This document shows, piece by piece, positions 10,134-19,320 of a stretch of DNA of 64,000 nucleotides. Both the position numbers and the translations under genes were made by a program. Each line of letters starts with the position of its first letter. Position 1 is the stretch's first letter. Source of the DNA: Nitrososphaerota archaeon (GTDB lineage: Archaea > Thermoproteota > Nitrososphaeria > Nitrososphaerales > Nitrosopumilaceae); NCBI GenBank assembly GCA_013288545.1, contig JABDBR010000001.1, positions 99,010 to 163,009 of the forward strand, in the 5' to 3' direction. The notes under the pieces were generated by a model. It did no database searches, had not been told where the DNA came from, and saw nothing but the letters and a program-made list of their open reading frames with translations.

Positions 10134-10874
10134 ATGATAAAAGGTCAAGTAGCTGTAGTCACAGGCGCCAGTAGCGGAATAGGATATGCAACTGCCATGG
10201 CAATAGCAAAAGCTGGTGCAAAGGTTGCAGTTGGTGCAAGAAGAGTTGACAAATTAGAACAACTTAAAAAAGACATTGAAAAAATTGGCGGAGAATGTAT
10301 TACGATATCATGTGATGTAACAAAGCGCGGTGATTGTGAAAATTTGATCAATGCTACAATAAAAAAATGGAATAAAATCGATATGCTTGTAAATAATGCA
10401 GGACTTATGCCCTTGAGCTTTGTCAAGAACCTCAAAATAGACGAGTGGGAACAAATGATTGACGTAAACATCAAAGGTGTGATGTACTGTACTGCAGCTG
10501 CAATTCCTCATATGATTCAACAAAAATCTGGCCACATCGTAAACATTTCATCAATTGCAGGCAGAGTGGTCTTTCCTGCAGGCAGTGTTTATTGTGCAAC
10601 CAAGTTTGCAGTATGGGCTTTTAGCGAAGGACTCAGACAGGAACTATCTGTCAGAAACAATATCCGAGTTACAACAATAGAACCTGGAATCGTAGACACA
10701 GAACTTACCAATACCATAACTGACGAATCTCTTGAAGCATTTGTGACACATTCAAAATCAATTCAATCTCTCAAGGCAGAAGATATTGCAAATTCCATAC
10801 TTTTTGCACTTGAATCTCCACCTCACATGAATGTAAACGAAATTACAATCAGACCAACTACACAAGAAAAATAA
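10134..10874 (+). CDS. Short-chain dehydrogenase/reductase
   Basis: 246-aa SDR. The cofactor site GASSGIG is at residues 11-17, the NNAG motif at about 86-89 and the catalytic Y-x3-K (YCATK) at about 152-156, with the Ser about 13 residues earlier in NISS. ARR after the second strand suggests NADP preference. The set with the C-terminal VDTEL resembles clan members related to serine/3-hydroxy acid dehydrogenases (YdfG-like), but the substrate cannot be told. It is followed after 16 bases by the FAD oxidoreductase on the same strand. One of three SDRs in this window. Confidence 0.88.
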   Translation: MIKGQVAVVTGASSGIGYATAMAIAKAGAKVAVGARRVDKLEQLKKDIEKIGGECITISCDVTKRGDCENLINATIKKWNKIDMLVNNAGLMPLSFVKNLKIDEWEQMIDVNIKGVMYCTAAAIPHMIQQKSGHIVNISSIAGRVVFPAGSVYCATKFAVWAFSEGLRQELSVRNNIRVTTIEPGIVDTELTNTITDESLEAFVTHSKSIQSLKAEDIANSILFALESPPHMNVNEITIRPTTQEK

Positions 10875-10890
10875 TGACAAATGCTCTGAC

Positions 10891-12033
10891 ATGAGACCAA
10901 TAAACATTGTAATTTTGGGAGGAGGCTTTGGAGGCCTTGCCGCTGCAAATGAACTTCGGGAGAACCTAACACAAGATACACGAATTACAATAATTGATAA
11001 AAAAGACTGGTTCATGATGGACCTAGTCAAACTCTGGATAATTAACGGAACAAGAGAGTTTGAACTTTCTAAAAGACCACTGGAAAATGTTACCAAGAAA
11101 GGTATAGAGTTTGTAAATGAAGATGTTGTAAAAATAGATCCTGTAAACAGATCAGTTCGAACAAAGTATAGGCAATTTCATTATGATTATTTGATAATAG
11201 CACTAGGTGTAGAGCTTGCACCAGATCAAATTCCGGGCTTGAAGGAAAATGGTTTTATCCTTTATGACATCAATGATGTTCCAAAAATCAGAGATACGCT
11301 AAGGCAGATGAAATCAGGTAAAATTGTAATGGCAATCACTGGCCTTCCATACAAATGTCCGCCTGCACCATTTGAGGCTGCACTTTTAATCAGATCTGTC
11401 CTTGAAGAAACAGGAGCAAGTGATTCTGTACAAATAGATTTCTACAGCCCAACTCCGATCACGCTTCCAGCAGGAGGTCCACAAGTAAGTGAAGAAATAT
11501 TTCAAATTCTAAAATCAAAGAAAATAGAATTTCTGGGAAATCATAAAACTATTGCAGTTGAACCAAATAAAATAAAATTTGAAAATGATGAGGCAAGCTT
11601 TGACATTTTAATTTCTGTTCCTCCTCACAAGGTTCCCTCAGTTGTAATAGAGTCTGGTTTTGCAGAAAATGGAAAGTTTGTGGTAGTCGATAAAACTTGC
11701 AAGACAAAACATGATCGTGTATACGCAATAGGCGATGTAAACCAAATAATGGTAACAGACAAAATTACTGTACCAAAGGCAGGGATCTTTGCTGAGGCCG
11801 AGGGAGTAACTGTTGCAAGAAATATCATTTCTCAGATAAAAAATGAACTAGAAAACACAGTCTTTGATGGAAAAGGTGGATGTTTTCTTGAAACTGGCAA
11901 GGGAACTGCAGGATATCTTCAAGTTGACATGTTTGCAACTCCCGATCCTCTAACACAACTAAAATCTACATCAACAGAACATTTTGCAGAAAAAGAAAAA
12001 TTTGAACAAGAAAGACTGAAAAAATGGCTCTAG
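10891..12033 (+). CDS. FAD-dependent pyridine-nucleotide/sulfide:quinone oxidoreductase family protein
   Basis: 380 aa, two Rossmann domains. The N-terminal FAD-binding loop is GGGFGGLAA (about residues 9-17), and a second FAD contact is the RVYAIGDVNQI segment near residue 275. The GLPYKCPPAPFE stretch around residue 151-162 with its Cys resembles the sulfide:quinone oxidoreductase/flavocytochrome c branch rather than classical NDH-2. Other redox cysteines expected of a true SQR are not obvious. Substrate is therefore open: sulfide, NAD(P)H or another donor, passing electrons to quinone at the membrane. Probably co-transcribed with the upstream SDR. Confidence 0.8.
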   Translation: MRPINIVILGGGFGGLAAANELRENLTQDTRITIIDKKDWFMMDLVKLWIINGTREFELSKRPLENVTKKGIEFVNEDVVKIDPVNRSVRTKYRQFHYDYLIIALGVELAPDQIPGLKENGFILYDINDVPKIRDTLRQMKSGKIVMAITGLPYKCPPAPFEAALLIRSVLEETGASDSVQIDFYSPTPITLPAGGPQVSEEIFQILKSKKIEFLGNHKTIAVEPNKIKFENDEASFDILISVPPHKVPSVVIESGFAENGKFVVVDKTCKTKHDRVYAIGDVNQIMVTDKITVPKAGIFAEAEGVTVARNIISQIKNELENTVFDGKGGCFLETGKGTAGYLQVDMFATPDPLTQLKSTSTEHFAEKEKFEQERLKKWL

Positions 12034-12075
12034 GTTACAACACACAAATTTCTTGACATCGATTTAATCCTACAA

Positions 12076-12083
12076 TTTAATAA
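12076..12083 (+). promoter_or_regulatory. TATA box of tRNA-Pro gene
   Basis: TTTAATAA centred about 29 bases before the tRNA 5' end, the spacing expected for archaeal TBP/TFB promoters. Confidence 0.55.
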
Positions 12084-12107
12084 TTTCAACAATAGCCAGC
12101 ACCTTGA

Positions 12108-12184
12108 GGGGCCGTAGTCTAGCTTGGTATGATACTAGCCTGGGGTGCTAGAGGTCGCCGGTTCAAGTCCGGCCGGCCCCACCA
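12108..12184 (+). tRNA. tRNA-Pro (anticodon GGG), CCA encoded
   Basis: A complete cloverleaf. The acceptor stem GGGGCCG (12108-12114) pairs with CGGCCCC (12174-12180). The anticodon stem CTAGC/GCTAG (12135-12139/12147-12151) closes the loop CTGGGGT, giving anticodon GGG at 12142-12144, which reads proline CCC/CCU. The T arm is CCGG-TTCAAGT-CCGG. The discriminator A is followed by an encoded CCA. No intron is present. Confidence 0.95.
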
Positions 12185-12230
12185 TTGTACAAAAATAGTT
12201 GTGTGCACAAATAATCAAGATAAACAATAC

Positions 12231-12629
12231 ATGAAAATATCATATGTGATAAATCCAGATTTGAAACCAAAAGAGGTATCTGCACTCTTTGTTAGTTCAG
12301 GTATACGAAGGCCTGTCAAAAATATTGACAGAATCAAGCGCATGATTAAAAATGCAAATCTTACAATATGTGCAAAAGATGGAAAAACTCTAGTCGGAAT
12401 ACTTCGTGCTGTAACTGACTTTAGCTACTGTTGCTATGTATCCGATCTGGCTGTAGACAAAAAATACCAACATCTTGGAATTGGAAAAAAACTACTCAAG
12501 ACTGCACAAAAATCGCTTGGCAACGAAGTGATGATACTTTTGTTATCTGCACCCGAAGCAGATTCGTTTTACTCACATATTGGAATGGAAAACATACAAA
12601 ACGCCTGGAAAATTGCTCGAAAGAGGTAA
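12231..12629 (+). CDS. GNAT-family N-acetyltransferase
   Basis: 132 aa. The acetyl-CoA binding motif A is visible as VSDLAVDKKYQHLGIGKKLL, with Q-x2-G-x-G/A after the beta-4 strand, and the C-terminal ADSFYSHIGM matches the family's 'FY...GF' element. Substrate unknown. The frame continues upstream into the tRNA, but the ATG at 12231 is the only sensible start. It lies 46 bases downstream of tRNA-Pro and may be read through from that promoter. Confidence 0.82.
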   Translation: MKISYVINPDLKPKEVSALFVSSGIRRPVKNIDRIKRMIKNANLTICAKDGKTLVGILRAVTDFSYCCYVSDLAVDKKYQHLGIGKKLLKTAQKSLGNEVMILLLSAPEADSFYSHIGMENIQNAWKIARKR

Positions 12630-12745
12630 TCGTCTCATGATGTATGCATTGTCTGCATAAGCAAATTTTGTCATAATTTCCAATCTACTTGCTAACGTCA
12701 AGTTGTCAAGCTTATTTTTTGTAGAATTGTGGTTGTAACCAGGCC

Positions 12746-13054
12746 ATGGGAAAGCGAAAATTCACTATTGACCTTGGCAACGAGAAAATTGAGGTAGAAG
12801 GACACATGCACAAGAATGTCGCAATCAAGTACCTCATGAAAAGACGAAGATCCCTGCTTATGACAAGGGACAAAGAAAAGGTAGAAAAACTCTTCACAGA
12901 TGTGCCAAAGACAATCTCAATAGTGGGTAGCCACTTGATCAAATCTTACAAGATAAACTGGGAAAGAGAAGGAACAACAGAATTTGAGGGTTCTAGATTT
13001 GTCTTTACCTTGACTGAACTACCTGACAAATCAGTACATACCGTTGCAAATTAA
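12746..13054 (+). CDS. Conserved-looking small protein of unknown function
   Basis: 102 aa, rich in charged residues, with beta-strand-like alternation at both ends and a basic centre (MKRRRSLLMTRDKEKVEKL). No transmembrane segment, no cysteine motif and no recognised family. A 6-bp inverted repeat (TATGCA/TGCATA, about 12640-12657) lies in the upstream gap. Reading frame quality and codon use match its neighbours, so I regard it as a real gene. Confidence 0.6.
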   Translation: MGKRKFTIDLGNEKIEVEGHMHKNVAIKYLMKRRRSLLMTRDKEKVEKLFTDVPKTISIVGSHLIKSYKINWEREGTTEFEGSRFVFTLTELPDKSVHTVAN

Positions 13055-13093
13055 TTTCCCATAAGTGCTTTTTTTGAAAGCAAACAAATTTTC

Positions 13094-14800
13094 TTACAAT
13101 GTGGATTTTATACTTGAATTATAGCTTGGAAATCCCAGTACATCCTGGTATGCTTTTGGAATCATAAATTTTGATTGAAGCAAAAGATCACTTGCAGCAG
13201 AGTCCAGAACATATGTGACTGCCCAGTCATCTTCACTTCTAATTGATCTACCAAACCCCTGTAGGAGTTTTGTCAATGTCTGTGACTTGTACCATAACGG
13301 GAATTTTTTCATCTTGTCTTTTGTTCGCTTTTCACTTAGGTTTGGATATGGCACCTTTGCTATTATCTGAAACCTTGACAGGTCATCTTTTAGGTCAACT
13401 CCTTCCCACAATGATGATGATAGTAATACACCGTCCTCATCAAAAGAATGCTCTTGCAGTACCTCATCTTGGGTCATGCCGTTCTCATTTTTACTATGAC
13501 ATATCCTAATTCGTTGTCTATTTTTCTCAGATAGATTGTTTCTTATGTCAAAACATCGCTTCTCTGAAGAAGTAAGTATCAATCCTCTTTCGGTGCTATG
13601 TTGAGACAAGATCTCATCAATTTTGTTAATTACGGCAAGCTCATCATCTTTACTTGAAGAGTAGCTGAGTTTTTTTGTATTAAGAAAATTAATTCTTCTC
13701 CTGTCTGGGGGAAACGGAGATCTTGGAGTATCCACAAATCCAACCTTAGATGGATCAAGGCCTGTATTTTCACAAAAACTATCTTTGTCTATTGTCGCCG
13801 ACATGAAAACTTGATTCTCAATATCAAAGAAGGTCTTGACATATTTTGAAATATCAAGTGGCTTGACCGAAACTGATCTGAAATTTCCTCGTTCGTCGTT
13901 GAATGGATCATTTACAACAAAATTATTTTTGTTTAAGAATATTTCTGCATGAGCGTTTGCCATTTTTTCATATCTTGATTCTAATTTTGCAAGTAAGGCA
14001 TAGTCTGGGTTTAGAATAAATGCTCTACTGTCTAGTAATTCCTTTATCTGTTCTGAATATGATCTTGCCATGTCATCAAGCAATTTTGCTACCATGTTCA
14101 TCTCTGTCAGATCGTATGGTTTTTCATCAATGTGGCATTCAGAAAGATATGCGTTGTAAATATCGACACCAATGAATTGTATGATCTGATCTTCTACCTT
14201 ATGTGCCTCATCAAAAATTGCAATTGGTTTTGAAACATATTCTGCATAGGCCTTTCTATTGAACTTCATCAGCTGAAAATATGCTGCATAGTTCCAGATT
14301 GAATGAGGCGAAGTTAGTGCACGATATTTTTGCTCATAGTAATAACATGAATCCTTGGTGTCATCATGGGGCTCTCCAAGTTTTGGCTTGAACTGGCAGG
14401 ACTCCTTGACTTTTTTGCCATTTTTCATTGTTGTCTCTTCACATAGGCCTTTTTCACAAGTGAGGCCTTTCTGCATTGCACTTTTTGTATCTGATTTGAG
14501 TATTGATTCTTGGTCCATCAATTTGAGACAGGCAAAATTTGACTTGCCTTTTACTGGCATGAGAAATTTCAAGTCCTTTGAATATTGGTCCTGCAATTGC
14601 TTGGAAGCAGTAACTATGAAAGAGCTACCAAAATATCTTGCAAGAGTTGCAGCAATAAGCGATTTTCCAACTCCGGTTGGTGCCGATAAAATGATTGTCT
14701 TGTATCCTGATTTGATTTTTTCTTCTATTCCCTGTATGATCTCTTTTTGTATTTCTCTTGGTTTGAATCCCTCTGGAAAGTGCTCAAGAATAGTAGTCAT
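13094..14800 (-). CDS. Rad3/XPD/DinG-family ATP-dependent DNA helicase
   Basis: 568-aa superfamily 2 helicase. Walker A is SAPTGVGKS (about residues 39-47), followed by motif Ia TASKQLQDQY. Four cysteines between motifs Ia and II (about residues 89-155: FAC, TCEKGLC, SCQF, DSC) suit the iron-sulfur domain of XPD-like 5'-3' helicases. Motif II is DEAH. The C-terminal half has SATID and the motif VI-like QGFGRSIRSEDD. Likely a repair helicase. It is shorter than canonical XPD. Stands alone on the minus strand, convergent with the small gene before it. Confidence 0.88.
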   Translation of the reverse strand: MTTILEHFPEGFKPREIQKEIIQGIEEKIKSGYKTIILSAPTGVGKSLIAATLARYFGSSFIVTASKQLQDQYSKDLKFLMPVKGKSNFACLKLMDQESILKSDTKSAMQKGLTCEKGLCEETTMKNGKKVKESCQFKPKLGEPHDDTKDSCYYYEQKYRALTSPHSIWNYAAYFQLMKFNRKAYAEYVSKPIAIFDEAHKVEDQIIQFIGVDIYNAYLSECHIDEKPYDLTEMNMVAKLLDDMARSYSEQIKELLDSRAFILNPDYALLAKLESRYEKMANAHAEIFLNKNNFVVNDPFNDERGNFRSVSVKPLDISKYVKTFFDIENQVFMSATIDKDSFCENTGLDPSKVGFVDTPRSPFPPDRRRINFLNTKKLSYSSSKDDELAVINKIDEILSQHSTERGLILTSSEKRCFDIRNNLSEKNRQRIRICHSKNENGMTQDEVLQEHSFDEDGVLLSSSLWEGVDLKDDLSRFQIIAKVPYPNLSEKRTKDKMKKFPLWYKSQTLTKLLQGFGRSIRSEDDWAVTYVLDSAASDLLLQSKFMIPKAYQDVLGFPSYNSSIKSTL

Positions 14801-14940
14801 ATTGATTCAAGATAATTTATCATTCAAAAACTACCTACTTAATTCCTTGTTTTGATTTCTGATGCTTTCAAGGTAAGAACATATCATATTATTTTTAATT
14901 AAAATTTTTTCAAGAAATTAATTATTGCAACCAGATACAA

Positions 14941-16494
14941 TTATTCGGTAGCTATTTTTATCAAATCAGCAATTTGTTTGCCTTTTCCTTGAGAGATTCC
15001 AGATATTCCTCCAGTCAAACTTTCAGTTGCAATACCCTTTTTCCCAAATACTTGCACGGCATTCAGTGAAGTATAACCTGCCATGCAAACAAGCAATGAT
15101 TTGTGAGATCCTTCAAGAGCTTTGTTCAAATCTTCAGGAATTTGTTGTGCCATTAACAATCGTTCTGCGTCTCTTGCCTTTGGTACGATGATCTTACTCT
15201 TGTCAATACCCAGAGTTTTCGCAAGCAATTCTATTCCTTCCTCACGTGGAGTATACTGTGTGTGAATCCAAATTACTTTGTCATAGTCACCTACGCTTGA
15301 TACAGCTTCTTCCAAGGAAACCTGTGTTCGACTTTGCTTCTTTGCCATCGATTCCAGATTCTTTTTGTACTTTTGTATTCCATCAGCAACTATTACAACA
15401 AACTTTCCGCCAACACCGCCAAAGTTTGCCATCTGCATCACTGCATATAGTGCAAGTGCACTGCTTTCTCCCATATCATGACCTTTGTCTACAAAGAATT
15501 TTAGCAAACGCTTTGCCTGCTCAAAATCCACTTCATGCTGTCCAGCATATTGTTGGGGTTCGTAAAACTTGAGCCCTTCTGCCTTGCTTTTTGTTCTAAT
15601 TCCTGCAACATCCTGGGCTGCAATAGGAAATACTACGTGTATTGCTTTCTTACCATATTTTTCAGACATGTATCTGCTCAATCCACCAGATGTTCCACCT
15701 GTACCAAATGTGCAGACAATTCTAAAGTCTTCAAGAGAAAGTTCTTTTTCATGTAATTGTTGATCTATCTCTGCTGCAGTAACAGTTCTATGAATCTCAA
15801 TGTTTGATTCGTTATCATATTGTTCTGGGCAGTAGCAGTTGTAGATCTTTGCAAGAAGCTTTGCCAAGTTTATGATATCTTGTTTAGCTAACAGTTCATG
15901 AGCCTCAGTTATTGCATTTTCAAAAATGGTTGGATCAAATCCAAGTTCAGATAATTGTGATTTAATGTTGGCAGCAGTTGCTTTTGCAGCCAAAACATTT
16001 GGACTGTCTTTCATTCCTGGAGCTGGGCATATGTCCATGTCAAGATTTATGATGCGAATTTTCTCATTTCGTAATTCCTCAAACACTCCATCCTGCAGTT
16101 TTCTTGAGACTAGGGCAACTACATCTAGTCCAATTTTAGATAATTGTCCAAGTGCGATTCCAAAGTTACCTGAAGTAGCTTCGAATATTGTCTGTCCACT
16201 TTTCAGTTTGCCTGTAGCAATAGCATCATGGATTATGTTGACTGCAGGCCTTACCTTAATCGAGCCTGCAAGCAAGTTAGAATCAAACTTGCCAAAAATT
16301 TTCAGATCTTTATCATCTAAATTTATGTTAAATTCTTTTTTTGCACATTCCTTCAAATCTTGTGTGATATCAGTCAATGGTGTTGCATTAACCACTTTGG
16401 TTCCATTTTTTTCTAGATGGGGAATCTTACTCCAGATCTCTCTTTCAAAACGCTCAAGTAAATTACTGTCAATTTTGGTTCCATTTTGTTCCAT
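14941..16494 (-). CDS. Cysteine-synthase-like PLP enzyme fused to a rhodanese domain
   Basis: 517 aa from the ATG at 16494. Residues about 60-380 are a fold-type II PLP domain of the cysteine/cystathionine synthase kind: putative Schiff-base Lys in AGSIKVRPA (about K80), phosphate-cup ATSGNFGIALG and GTGGTSGGLSRY. The C-terminal 130 residues look like a rhodanese domain with the catalytic loop C-M-A-G-Y-T-S (Cys about 470) and a TESLTGGISG end. This suggests sulfur transfer coupled to cysteine metabolism. A minus-strand TATA (TATTTTATAAGG, 16525-16536) lies about 30 bases before this ATG, so the longer frame opening at 16590 is probably not the start. Confidence 0.82.
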   Translation of the reverse strand: MEQNGTKIDSNLLERFEREIWSKIPHLEKNGTKVVNATPLTDITQDLKECAKKEFNINLDDKDLKIFGKFDSNLLAGSIKVRPAVNIIHDAIATGKLKSGQTIFEATSGNFGIALGQLSKIGLDVVALVSRKLQDGVFEELRNEKIRIINLDMDICPAPGMKDSPNVLAAKATAANIKSQLSELGFDPTIFENAITEAHELLAKQDIINLAKLLAKIYNCYCPEQYDNESNIEIHRTVTAAEIDQQLHEKELSLEDFRIVCTFGTGGTSGGLSRYMSEKYGKKAIHVVFPIAAQDVAGIRTKSKAEGLKFYEPQQYAGQHEVDFEQAKRLLKFFVDKGHDMGESSALALYAVMQMANFGGVGGKFVVIVADGIQKYKKNLESMAKKQSRTQVSLEEAVSSVGDYDKVIWIHTQYTPREEGIELLAKTLGIDKSKIIVPKARDAERLLMAQQIPEDLNKALEGSHKSLLVCMAGYTSLNAVQVFGKKGIATESLTGGISGISQGKGKQIADLIKIATE

Positions 16495-16524
16495 TTTACC
16501 TTCAGAGCTTGATGGATAAAATGA

Positions 16525-16536
16525 CCTTATAAAATA
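16525..16536 (-). promoter_or_regulatory. TATA box of the PLP-rhodanese gene
   Basis: Minus-strand TATTTTATAAGG, centre about 36 bases from the ATG at 16494. It supports that start over the upstream ATG overlapping alkA. Confidence 0.5.
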
Positions 16537-16586
16537 TGCACTAACTTTCTTTAGGTGTTTTAGGGGCCCAAAGCAGGAAAATCTCC

Positions 16587-17195
16587 TCATCCAATCTTGT
16601 CAAATTTTTGAAGACTCTTCCATAGGTACCATGTTGCAACGCTTCTGTATGGTCTCCATCTATCGCCAAACTTTTCAGTCTCCTTGGGTTTTGGTAGCTC
16701 TTTTAATGAAAATGCCATCTGGACGCCTTTTCTCAAACCAAGATCTCCTACAGGAAATACATCCATTCTCCCAAGTGAAAAAATCAAAAACATCTCAGCT
16801 GTCCATCTTCCAATGCCCTTTACCTGCGTAAGTTGTGTTATCACATCCTCATCACTCATCTTTGGTAATTTTTTGATCTCAAGAATACCTTCTTCAACTT
16901 GCTTTGAGAGGTCTTTGAGATAGTCTATCTTCATTCCTGACAGCCCTACAGAACGCAATTTTGTTTTGCGTGTAGACAAAATGTCAGTAGAGGTGGGAAA
17001 ATCAGGATAAAGCGCCTTGAATCTAGAAAATATTGCCTCAGCTGCACTTGTTGCTAGCTGCTGTGATATTATAGATTCAACCAGCACTGCAAAATAGTGG
17101 TTATGTTTTTTTAACTTGAATTCTCCAACACGAGCAATTATCTTTCCTAGTATTGCATCATTTCTAAGAAAGATGACACCCTCATGAGTTTTCAT
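16587..17195 (-). CDS. DNA-3-methyladenine glycosylase (AlkA-like, HhH-GPD)
   Basis: Base-excision repair enzyme removing alkylated purines. The 202-aa protein has the helix-hairpin-helix VKGIGRWTAEMFL (about residues 128-140) followed by the Pro/Gly-rich loop and the catalytic Asp of the HhH-GPD family in FPVGDLGLRKG (about residue 155). The N-terminal segment ESIISQQLATSAA is the usual substrate-pocket helix. It follows the CDF transporter gene by two bases on the minus strand and is the last member of the thpR-cca-kinase-CDF-alkA run. Confidence 0.9.
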   Translation of the reverse strand: MKTHEGVIFLRNDAILGKIIARVGEFKLKKHNHYFAVLVESIISQQLATSAAEAIFSRFKALYPDFPTSTDILSTRKTKLRSVGLSGMKIDYLKDLSKQVEEGILEIKKLPKMSDEDVITQLTQVKGIGRWTAEMFLIFSLGRMDVFPVGDLGLRKGVQMAFSLKELPKPKETEKFGDRWRPYRSVATWYLWKSLQKFDKIG

Positions 17196-17197
17196 TT

Positions 17198-18556
17198 CTA
17201 ATTAGGCTCTGGATGTATGGTAACTATGGCATTTTTTATCTGATTTTTAATTTTATCTTCTATATCTGAAACAATATCATGTACCTCTTCTATGGTGAGA
17301 TCTTTTTCAAATGAACAATCAATGTCAACCTTGAATATATCCTGCAGGTGTAATGTTATCACCCTGCCAATTTTTTTCACCTTGGGATATTCCTTTATGA
17401 TGTTTGTCACCTGTTCCTCTATTGTTATGTCTTCTACCGGAGTGCTCTCTGGAATTGAAATATATGGTTCAAGATGAATAGTAATGTGATTTACATCTGC
17501 AACAGATTTTTTTATTTGAGATTCTATTTCATCTGACACACGGTGTGCATCTTCAAGTGACATGTTTCGGTCAACCATCACATGCAAGCTTATGAAAACA
17601 CCATTCTCTGCAGTAAAGGAGCTTACATTGTGGATCTCTTTTACTCCTTGAACTGAAGTTGCAACTTTGTTTATGATGTAATCAGCAGGTACATCCTTCC
17701 AGGTAGGTTCAAAGTGGATGGTGACATTGGAATTTGCAATCGCATTTTTAATGTTCTTTTCTACATTGGCACTAATTTTGTGGGCTTCCTCAAAACTTGA
17801 TGCAGCGCTTAACGATATTGTAATTTCTGTAAAAATATCACTACCAGATCTTCGTATCTGGACAGATTCTGTCTTCATTACTCCTGCAGTGTTACTCACA
17901 ATATCACGTACTCTTTTGACCATGTTTGCAGGTACAGCATCAGTAAGCTCAAGACCGCTCTTGTGGATTAGCTTCAGGCTCAGTGCAGCAAGCAGGCCTC
18001 CAAGGATGAGTGCTGCAATATTGTCACCCTGGTAGAATCCCATGATTACAAACACAATTCCTACCAAGGCAACTGAAGTGGCACCCATGTCCATGAGGGC
18101 ATGGTACAAGTCCACTCTAAGCGTAGAGCCGTCTGTTTTCTCAAGGGCCCTTCTCAGAATTGCTATTCTAAAGAAGATAGACCCCAGGGTATACACTGCT
18201 GCTATTATTGCAAGAATTCCAGGCACGACCAGAGGTTTTGGTTCCTGGAATCTTGATACTGACTCGTAAACAAAAAACAATGAAATTACAAGAATTATGA
18301 TTCCTGCAACAAAACTTCCCATCGTCTCAATTTTTCCATGACCATAGGTGTGTTCCCTGTCCGGTGGTTTTGTAGACCATTTTGCTGCAACAAGCAAGAC
18401 TACAGTTACGATAGAATCCAGTATTGCATGAACACTGTCTGTGATAAGGGCAAGACTGTTGGAAGAAACTCCAATCAAAAACTCTACTGCAAAGGCAGAA
18501 AGTATTACTGCAAGTGAAATTTTTAGTGCATTAGTCTTGATATCTTGCAAGCTCAA
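17198..18556 (-). CDS. Cation diffusion facilitator with three tandem cytoplasmic metal-binding domains
   Basis: Divalent-metal/proton antiporter, probably exporting Zn or similar ions. Residues about 1-200 hold six membrane helices with the metal-site motif in SVHAILDS (H-x3-D) and a second pair in HALMDMG. The C-terminal 250 residues contain three copies of the ferredoxin-like ZT-dimer domain, each ending in the same strand (VTIHFEP, ITIHLEP, VTIHPEP). Most CDF proteins are about 300 aa with one such domain; this one is 452 aa. Overlaps the upstream kinase gene by four bases (ATGA). Confidence 0.9.
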   Translation of the reverse strand: MSLQDIKTNALKISLAVILSAFAVEFLIGVSSNSLALITDSVHAILDSIVTVVLLVAAKWSTKPPDREHTYGHGKIETMGSFVAGIIILVISLFFVYESVSRFQEPKPLVVPGILAIIAAVYTLGSIFFRIAILRRALEKTDGSTLRVDLYHALMDMGATSVALVGIVFVIMGFYQGDNIAALILGGLLAALSLKLIHKSGLELTDAVPANMVKRVRDIVSNTAGVMKTESVQIRRSGSDIFTEITISLSAASSFEEAHKISANVEKNIKNAIANSNVTIHFEPTWKDVPADYIINKVATSVQGVKEIHNVSSFTAENGVFISLHVMVDRNMSLEDAHRVSDEIESQIKKSVADVNHITIHLEPYISIPESTPVEDITIEEQVTNIIKEYPKVKKIGRVITLHLQDIFKVDIDCSFEKDLTIEEVHDIVSDIEDKIKNQIKNAIVTIHPEPN

Positions 18557-19320
18557 CTCTTGTCCAACCCCAACATCTTTAATATCTCATCAAAATTTTC
18601 TCTTGACTGGTCATGCTTGTATTTTTTCAGAGGGCCTATCATTTTTTTCTTGTTTGGTATCTTTATAATATTTTTAACAATACTTGAAAGAGCAGATCCT
18701 ATGAATATTGATTGAGTGGCAGATGTAACATTTGAAGTTCTTCTGTTTGTACTGGAACTTTCAAAATCAATTATGCATGGAGATTTTCCTACAATCACAT
18801 GCTTGTGGATGTAGCTTAGCTCTCCGTGATCAAGATGAATTGTATCAAGAGTGTGACAATCTTCGAGTACTTGCCTTACAACAGATTTTAGCTTTGCAGC
18901 ACTTCTTCTACCCTTTAGATCTTTTACCCAGTCAGTTATTTTTTTACCCTCCACATATTCCATTATCAAGAAATTTTTGCTGCTGTCTACAAGTTTTGGA
19001 CCCACACCTGACTTGTTTGCAATGCCTAGAAGTTTTGCCTCGCTTTTCATCTCTTGTCTGCTGGAATCTATTCTACGAATCTTGAGGGCTACATCTTTTT
19101 TGCCAAGTCGTGACAGTACCACAACTCCAACATAGCCTTTGCCAAGTACGGAGATATTGTTCAGAGTTGTCTCACCCTGAAATGAGACACCCGTAATTCC
19201 AAGTTTTTTAAGCTCGGCATGTCTTTTGACAAGTTCGCCCTTTGTAGCCTTGGGGTATCCTAGTATGAGAGAATATGGTTCTTTGACAAGCTTACTTGCT
19301 GGAACCAAAGATGAGTTCAT
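18553..19320 (-). CDS. Archaeal serine/threonine protein kinase (RIO/Bud32-like)
   Basis: 255 aa. The glycine-rich loop is LGKGYVGVV, the ATP-anchoring Lys lies in DVALKIRR, and EYVEGK marks the hinge. The catalytic loop is atypical: HGELSYIHKHVIV in place of HRDLKxxN, followed by IIDFES as the DFG equivalent. This is the pattern of the archaeal COG2112 kinases. Substrates are unknown. The start overlaps the end of cca by 29 bases, and the stop overlaps the CDF start by four, so translation is likely coupled with both. Confidence 0.82.
   Translation of the reverse strand: MNSSLVPASKLVKEPYSLILGYPKATKGELVKRHAELKKLGITGVSFQGETTLNNISVLGKGYVGVVVLSRLGKKDVALKIRRIDSSRQEMKSEAKLLGIANKSGVGPKLVDSSKNFLIMEYVEGKKITDWVKDLKGRRSAAKLKSVVRQVLEDCHTLDTIHLDHGELSYIHKHVIVGKSPCIIDFESSSTNRRTSNVTSATQSIFIGSALSSIVKNIIKIPNKKKMIGPLKKYKHDQSRENFDEILKMLGLDKS

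Noticed and set aside
12129..12230. N-terminal extension of the GNAT gene into tRNA-Pro
   Set aside because: It translates the tRNA itself; the ATG at 12231 is the natural start.
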